From positions 1-44,461 of the forward strand of contig MCFG01000488.1 in assembly GCA_002104895.1 (NCBI GenBank): DNA of 44,461 nt, written 5' to 3'. Made by a program: the position numbers and the translations under genes. Below are positions 40,380-44,461 of this stretch, piece by piece. The notes below the pieces were generated by a model. That model saw only the letters and a program-made list of their open reading frames with translations, had not been told where the DNA came from and ran no database searches. The first letter of the stretch is position 1, and the number at the start of each line of letters is the position of its first letter. The DNA comes from Anaeromyces robustus. Lineage: Eukaryota > Neocallimastigomycota > Neocallimastigomycetes > Neocallimastigales > Neocallimastigaceae.

Positions 40380-41291
40380 ATGGTTAAAGGTATATATGAT
40401 TTTAAAATGAAAGAATTGATGAATGAATATATGAATTAAAATGTGTTATGGAATTGTTTTTTTTTATTTTATAATTACTATTTTATATAATATTGTTTTC
40501 CATTTGAGTTGTTTTGTTGGGTTTTATGTCGATAATATTGTATAATCGTTTAATCATTGAATAAATTATATAAGTGAACTCATTGATAAATAGACCTTGT
40601 ATTAGATTAAATATATATTTGTCCAATATTATATAATATATATATTCAGTCTTGATAAAAAATTTTATTTATTATATAAATAAATATATAAGTTAATTAT
40701 ATGTTGGAATGAATGAAATTAATTATAAATAATATAAATTATTAGACACTACCAAGGCTGCTGCCGCCAAGAAGGCTGCTCTTAAGGGAGTTAATGCTAA
40801 GGCTACCAAGAAGATGATCACTTCTACTAGCTTCAGAAGACCAAAGACTCTTCGTCTTGCTCGTAAGCCAAAGTACCCAAGAATCTCCGTCCCAAAGGTT
40901 AACTCTGTTGACCAATACAGCATTCTTAGATATCCACTTAAGACCGAATCTGCCATGAAGAAGATTGAAGATGACAACACTCTTGTTTTCATTTGCGACG
41001 TTAAGGCTAACAAGAAGCAAATCAAGGATGCCGTTAAGAGAATGTACCAAGTTGATGCTGAAAAGGTCAACACTTTAATTACCCCAAGAGGTGCCAAGAA
41101 GGCTTTCATTCGTCTTACTGCTGATGTTGATGCTTTAGAAGTTGCTAGCAAGGTAAAAATAATAATTATATAAATATTTATTTATAACAAATAATTATAA
41201 TTAATAAATAATATAAACAAAAATCTACATATATAATTAAAATTATTTTATTTTTTATATAATTTTAATAATTTAGATCGGTTTCGTTTAA
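40380..41291 (+). CDS. RPL25: 60S ribosomal protein uL23 (Rpl25/L23a)
   Basis: Three exons, 40380-40389, 40746-41152 and 41277-41291, give 143 residues (yeast L25 has 142). uL23 binds 25S rRNA domain III at the tunnel exit and docks the signal recognition particle. The N-terminal Lys/Ala-rich extension [18 protein letters not shown] is followed by [20 protein letters not shown] and the conserved core [43 protein letters not shown], ending ASKIGFV. The first exon carries only three and a third codons and the last exon only four plus the stop, a common layout for fungal ribosomal genes. Exon 2 uses AAG, GTT, ATC and CTT heavily and is far richer in G+C than anything around it, a mark of translational selection. 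Confidence 0.96.
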
Positions 41292-42397
41292 ACAATTTAA
41301 TATGTAAAAATACTGACGTGGATTTAGTAGTCAATATTTTTTTTATATAAATAAAAAAAATAAAAATAATTATAAAAAAAAATTAATGGATTAATATTTT
41401 TATTTTCAAATAAATCAAGTTATGTGTCATATTTTTAATGTAAAAGGAATTAAATATTTATTTAAAGTGCAATAAAGTAGAAGGCCATATGAATTATATT
41501 TTATAGTTAAAAAAAAGTAATAATGGAAAATAAGCAAAAACAAGTATATTGAATGTGAATTAATAATAGAAATGAAGATAAGATTATATGGAATGAAAAA
41601 AAAGTGACAATACAGGAATTTTCAATAAATTGAAAAAGGTTTTTATACTATATTTATAAAATAATGTGAAGTCAAATTTATAAGAATAACCAAATTTAAT
41701 ATATGATTTTATGAAATATTATATTTTTTAATTATATTGGAGGTTTTGAAAACAATTATTATAAATATTATAAAAAAAAAATTTTTTTTTATTTATTTGA
41801 AATAATCGAAAATAACAAAAGAGATTGATGATAAAAAGATAATATTGTTAAGTAATAATGTTTTATTATATTTTGAAATATTAAAAAAAAATTTAATATT
41901 TGAAATTTGCATAGTTTTTATAATTATTTAATAATTATTTAATAATTTACAAAGGAAGAGTAATATTTTTTTTAGATATTATTATTTTTTATTTATATTC
42001 ATTTTACGTAGTTTTTTTTTTTTTTATTCCTATTTAATTATTAGCATATAGAATAATATGTCATTCTGTTATTTATATTTAAATAACTTTTTCTTTTTTT
42101 AAGTCATACATTTAAAATTCAGTTCGAATAGCCAAATTAGATTACTGAAGCTTCTTAATATATATAAAAATAATATTTTTTAAATTTTTTTTTTTCTTTT
42201 TTTTTTTCTTTCTTTTTTTTTTTTTTTTTTTTGTTTTGTTATGTTTTGACTTGAAAAGGATTCACATATATATAAATATATAATATTTAATATGAAAATT
42301 GAAGTTTTTATTATTAAAATTATTATTTATTTATAAATTTTGTATATATATATAAAATTTATAAATAAATAATTTTCATATAAAAAGGAATGGAAAT
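41292..42397. other. AT-rich spacer ending in a 20-bp hairpin
   Basis: About 1.1 kb with no gene. It has T-rich blocks at about 42180-42232. The right end is a perfect 20-bp inverted repeat, annotated separately, after which base composition changes sharply. Confidence 0.7.
42322..42373. repeat. 20-bp perfect inverted repeat, 12-nt loop
   Basis: ATTATTTATTTATAAATTTT at 42322-42341 is matched exactly by its complement at 42354-42373 around a TA-rich loop. It lies about 25 bases before the GC-richer structured segment, so it may mark the left border or insertion site of the mobile element. Confidence 0.8.
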
Positions 42398-42660
42398 GTT
42401 TGTTTAAGTGTCAGACTGAGTCTGGTACATCTGATACATATACAAAATCTTCATTCTTATTACGATCTGCGGCTCAATTGAATGATATCAATAATATGCC
42501 TGTTTGTCTGTAAAAGACAATATTATATTGATCAATAAATTCAAAACCAAACCCTTTCCAAGCCCTCTTCTGAGGACCTGTACTTCCATTCATTTGGAAT
42601 GCTCAGAAGAGGGTAAATGCCTGTCGATACATGGCGACGTTAAGGGCATTTTATGAAGTC
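42398..42660 (+). ncRNA. Cluster of RNA-like hairpins, probable structured 5' UTR or ncRNA
   Basis: G+C rises to about 40% here. Four or more stems follow each other: CAGAC-TGA-GTCTG near 42412-42425, TTGTCT-GTAAA-AGACAA near 42504-42520 flanked by longer A/T complementarity (ATCAATA with its complement before TTGATC), a perfect 12-bp stem CCCTCTTCTGAG (42563-42574) with CTCAGAAGAGGG (42602-42613), and AAATGCC (42615-42621) with GGCATTT (42645-42651) enclosing GTCG/CGAC. I see no ORF across it and no match to tRNA, 5S, SRP or spliceosomal RNAs. It lies upstream of and on the presumed strand of the reverse-transcriptase ORF, so a structured retrotransposon 5' UTR (possibly a ribozyme) is the main hypothesis. 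An independent ncRNA or SINE is the alternative. Confidence 0.5.
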
Positions 42661-43091
42661 TCCTAAATAATTGTTCTTTTTTCTAATAATATGTATAAGC
42701 TGGATATGCAGGAAATGAGATATTTGTATTTTCTTTTAAATTTACCTTTCATGTATTTCTGTATATTATCACTGTATGAATCCATTGTAATTGCGTTAAT
42801 TATTGTATGAGCTTGATTCACTCAAATGCATGTGCTTATACTTTATTAGAGTTTAGAATAGTTATTTTTGAGTTCTTCACCTTTAACTTTTTTTTAATTT
42901 CATGAATTTAAGAATTTACAAGATTTCAAATATATTTACATTCGCAAAAAGAGATTTTATAACAACTATCAATATTCTAAAAGTGTTTTTATAATAGTGT
43001 AAAGAAGATAAACAATTGTAAAATTTAAACAACAGTGAAAAATTTACATTCAGTTATTACTAGTCTACATTTTTTTTAACTCGATCTTTTT

Positions 43092-43149
<58 letters not shown>

Positions 43150-43212
43150 TTTTAGTTTTGCACTTTCATTTTTCTTTTTTATTTTTTTCAATATTAAATA
43201 TATATAATCACA
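42661..43212 (+). other. Probable 5' untranslated part of the retrotransposon
   Basis: About 550 bp of intermediate composition (near 28% G+C outside the A37/TA tract), higher than host spacers. No ORF is credible. It bridges the hairpin cluster and the reverse-transcriptase ATG. I infer that it belongs to the same mobile element. Confidence 0.45.
43097..43133. repeat. Poly-A run of 37 followed by (TA)n
   Basis: An uninterrupted A37 tract followed by about eight TA units lies between the hairpin cluster and the reverse-transcriptase ORF. It could be an internal A tract of the host kind or the 3' tail of a separate retrotransposed insert (which would span about 42390-43133). Confidence 0.85.
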
Positions 43213-44461
43213 ATGGTACGGAATTTTTATAATAGTAACGAAAATAGTAATGTGTTTGTTCGTGGTTTCCGTTGTTATGGAATTGATATTAACAACACTA
43301 GCATTATCTTCATCAATGGCCTTCACTCATGGACCAATGCATATATGATGGATTTTCTGGAATCGAAATTTAAGGAGTTCAACAAGTACATTCTTTCAGT
43401 TAAACGATCTATGTGTTCTAGAGGTTGGTATTTTAGGATCAAGGTTTTATCATCTGACTTCAAATTTGATGATAGAATTCGCTGTAAGGAAATGAAAAAC
43501 GATATTGTTGACAATAACAAGTTTGCTATTTTAAATAATGAGATCTTTAATAATCCTTCTCTTTCTATTGATGATCTAGTTGATAAGTTTATTAATACTT
43601 CTAATTCAATTGCAGAGGACCTTGAAATTACATCTTCTACTGAAATTAGGAAATCAATGTTCCATATGTCACGTAATATTTACTGTCTTCAAAGAATCAA
43701 AAGCTTGAAGTATCGACAAATTAAAAAGAGCCATTTGGATTATGAACCTAATCAATTTATTATCCTTGTTGCATCTTATAATAAATTATGCCAATCTATT
43801 CATAAAAAATGTAATGAATTTAGAAGACAAAACTATTTATTTTGGATTAAAGTAGGCTGCGAGGCTACCTTAAAAAATGACAGCAGAAAATCATGGTCAT
43901 GGATTAAGAAGAATATTAAAAATAACAATCAGGAGTTATTTATACCTCATCCTATCAGAGACCACCAAGATAACTTAGTGTATAGTACTAAAGATCAATT
44001 AGATGTTTGGTGTAATTATTATAAGAAACTTAGTTATGACTCTACTGGACATAGCATGAATAAAAAATTCTGGAAGAATTCTCCCGCTATTAATCGTATA
44101 AAGAGTGGAAATAACATAGTATGGGATATTAACCAAGATATCAGCATTGAAGAAATCAAAAAGGCCATCTTTTCTATCCCTAACTTTAAAGCCTCAGGTC
44201 CCGATGGTATCCCTATTGAATTTTATAAAGCTTTAATTCCTGATTCCTCTTCGAATGACTCTGTAAATAATGATTCCTATGTTCCGGCTGGTCTTAGTTG
44301 TTTCTGTTTCTTAATTAATCGTATTTGGAATGGTGATTTTCCTATTTTTTGGAATAATGCATCCATTGTTTCTATTCCAAAAAAAGGCGATCTTTCTAAT
44401 TGTGATAACTATCGTGGTATCTCACTTATCAATAATGGTATTAAGATTCTTTCGAAAATTA
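43213..44461 (+). CDS. Non-LTR (LINE-type) retrotransposon reverse transcriptase, 5' part, runs off window
   Basis: An open frame of 416 codons from an ATG at 43213 to the window edge with no stop. The N-terminal 110 residues contain FVRGF and GWYFRIKV, faintly like the two RNP strands of an RRM. Residues about 160-290 resemble the linker before LINE reverse transcriptases (helical, Lys/Arg-rich, with SWSWIKKNIKNN). The polymerase domain begins with KASGPDGIPIEFY at about 326, then NDSYVPAGLSCFCFLINRIW, then WNNASIVSIPKKGDLSNCDNYRGISL at about 380-405, the classic non-LTR RT blocks. The catalytic YADD box lies beyond the window. No APE-type endonuclease precedes the RT. G+C is about 33%, codons include many C-ending ones, and there are no introns, all unlike the neighbouring host genes. 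Confidence 0.88.
   Translation, partial: MVRNFYNSNENSNVFVRGFRCYGIDINNTSIIFINGLHSWTNAYMMDFLESKFKEFNKYILSVKRSMCSRGWYFRIKVLSSDFKFDDRIRCKEMKNDIVDNNKFAILNNEIFNNPSLSIDDLVDKFINTSNSIAEDLEITSSTEIRKSMFHMSRNIYCLQRIKSLKYRQIKKSHLDYEPNQFIILVASYNKLCQSIHKKCNEFRRQNYLFWIKVGCEATLKNDSRKSWSWIKKNIKNNNQELFIPHPIRDHQDNLVYSTKDQLDVWCNYYKKLSYDSTGHSMNKKFWKNSPAINRIKSGNNIVWDINQDISIEEIKKAIFSIPNFKASGPDGIPIEFYKALIPDSSSNDSVNNDSYVPAGLSCFCFLINRIWNGDFPIFWNNASIVSIPKKGDLSNCDNYRGISLINNGIKILSKI

Noticed and set aside
40723-41151. Two minus-strand ORFs of 142 and 102 codons with normal-looking composition
   Set aside because: Antisense of uL23 exon 2; its high G+C leaves antisense frames open.
42101-42150. AGTTCGAAT resembling a tRNA T-loop
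   Set aside because: No acceptor stem, anticodon arm or D-loop can be placed on either strand.
43090-43520. Minus-strand ORFs over the start of the retrotransposon
   Set aside because: Antisense to the continuous 416-codon reverse-transcriptase frame, which has clear RT blocks.

Overview
The window is nuclear DNA of a eukaryote with extreme A+T content: intergenic DNA and introns are almost pure A/T with long homopolymers and (TTTA)n, (TAA)n and (TA)n tracts. TAA and TAG are used as stops, so the code is standard. Most genes carry short AT-rich GT-AG introns with GTAATT, GTATAT, GTATGA or GTAAAT-type donors. IFT46 implies a flagellated cell. TOM22, TMA46/ZC3H15, Rpl25/uL23, SAD1/USP39 and a type I membrane protein with a fungal-looking tail point to a zoosporic fungus. 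The best guess is an anaerobic gut fungus (Neocallimastigomycota). This comes from composition and gene content, not from a search.

Layout. 1-5307: AT-rich DNA with one intronless pyroglutamyl-peptidase-I-like gene (844-1596). 5308-6852: three-exon type I membrane protein. 9405-14134: five-exon DDT/WHIM chromatin-remodelling subunit whose introns 2 and 4 are expanded (TTTA)n tracts. 16635-17693: intronless class I methyltransferase, possibly of bacterial origin. 18689-19702: BMT6-like 25S rRNA methyltransferase. 20206-24083 (minus): one or two Asn-rich coiled-coil genes. 24899-26771: IFT46 in eight exons. 27430-29666 (minus): ORC4 in eight exons. 30271-30799: TOM22. 31530-34221 (minus): SAD1/USP39 in thirteen exons. 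34771-36847: PA2G4/EBP1. 37578-39826: TMA46/ZC3H15. 40380-41291: ribosomal protein uL23 (Rpl25/L23a). 42398-44461: a compositionally distinct segment with a cluster of RNA-like hairpins followed by the 5' part of a non-LTR (LINE-type) reverse transcriptase ORF that runs off the window.

The right half is a compact run of conserved housekeeping genes: cilium, replication origin, mitochondrial or hydrogenosomal import, splicing, ribosome biogenesis, and DRG-GTPase partner. They are arranged as convergent and divergent neighbours 0.5-0.8 kb apart. The left half is sparse and mostly low-complexity spacer.

I assembled the multi-exon models by hand from reading-frame phase and family similarity. 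The phases close exactly for IFT46, ORC4, USP39, PA2G4, ZC3H15, uL23, TOM22, the DDT protein and the membrane protein. The most interesting unexplained stretch is 42398-42660, a dense set of perfect stems just upstream of the retrotransposon ORF.
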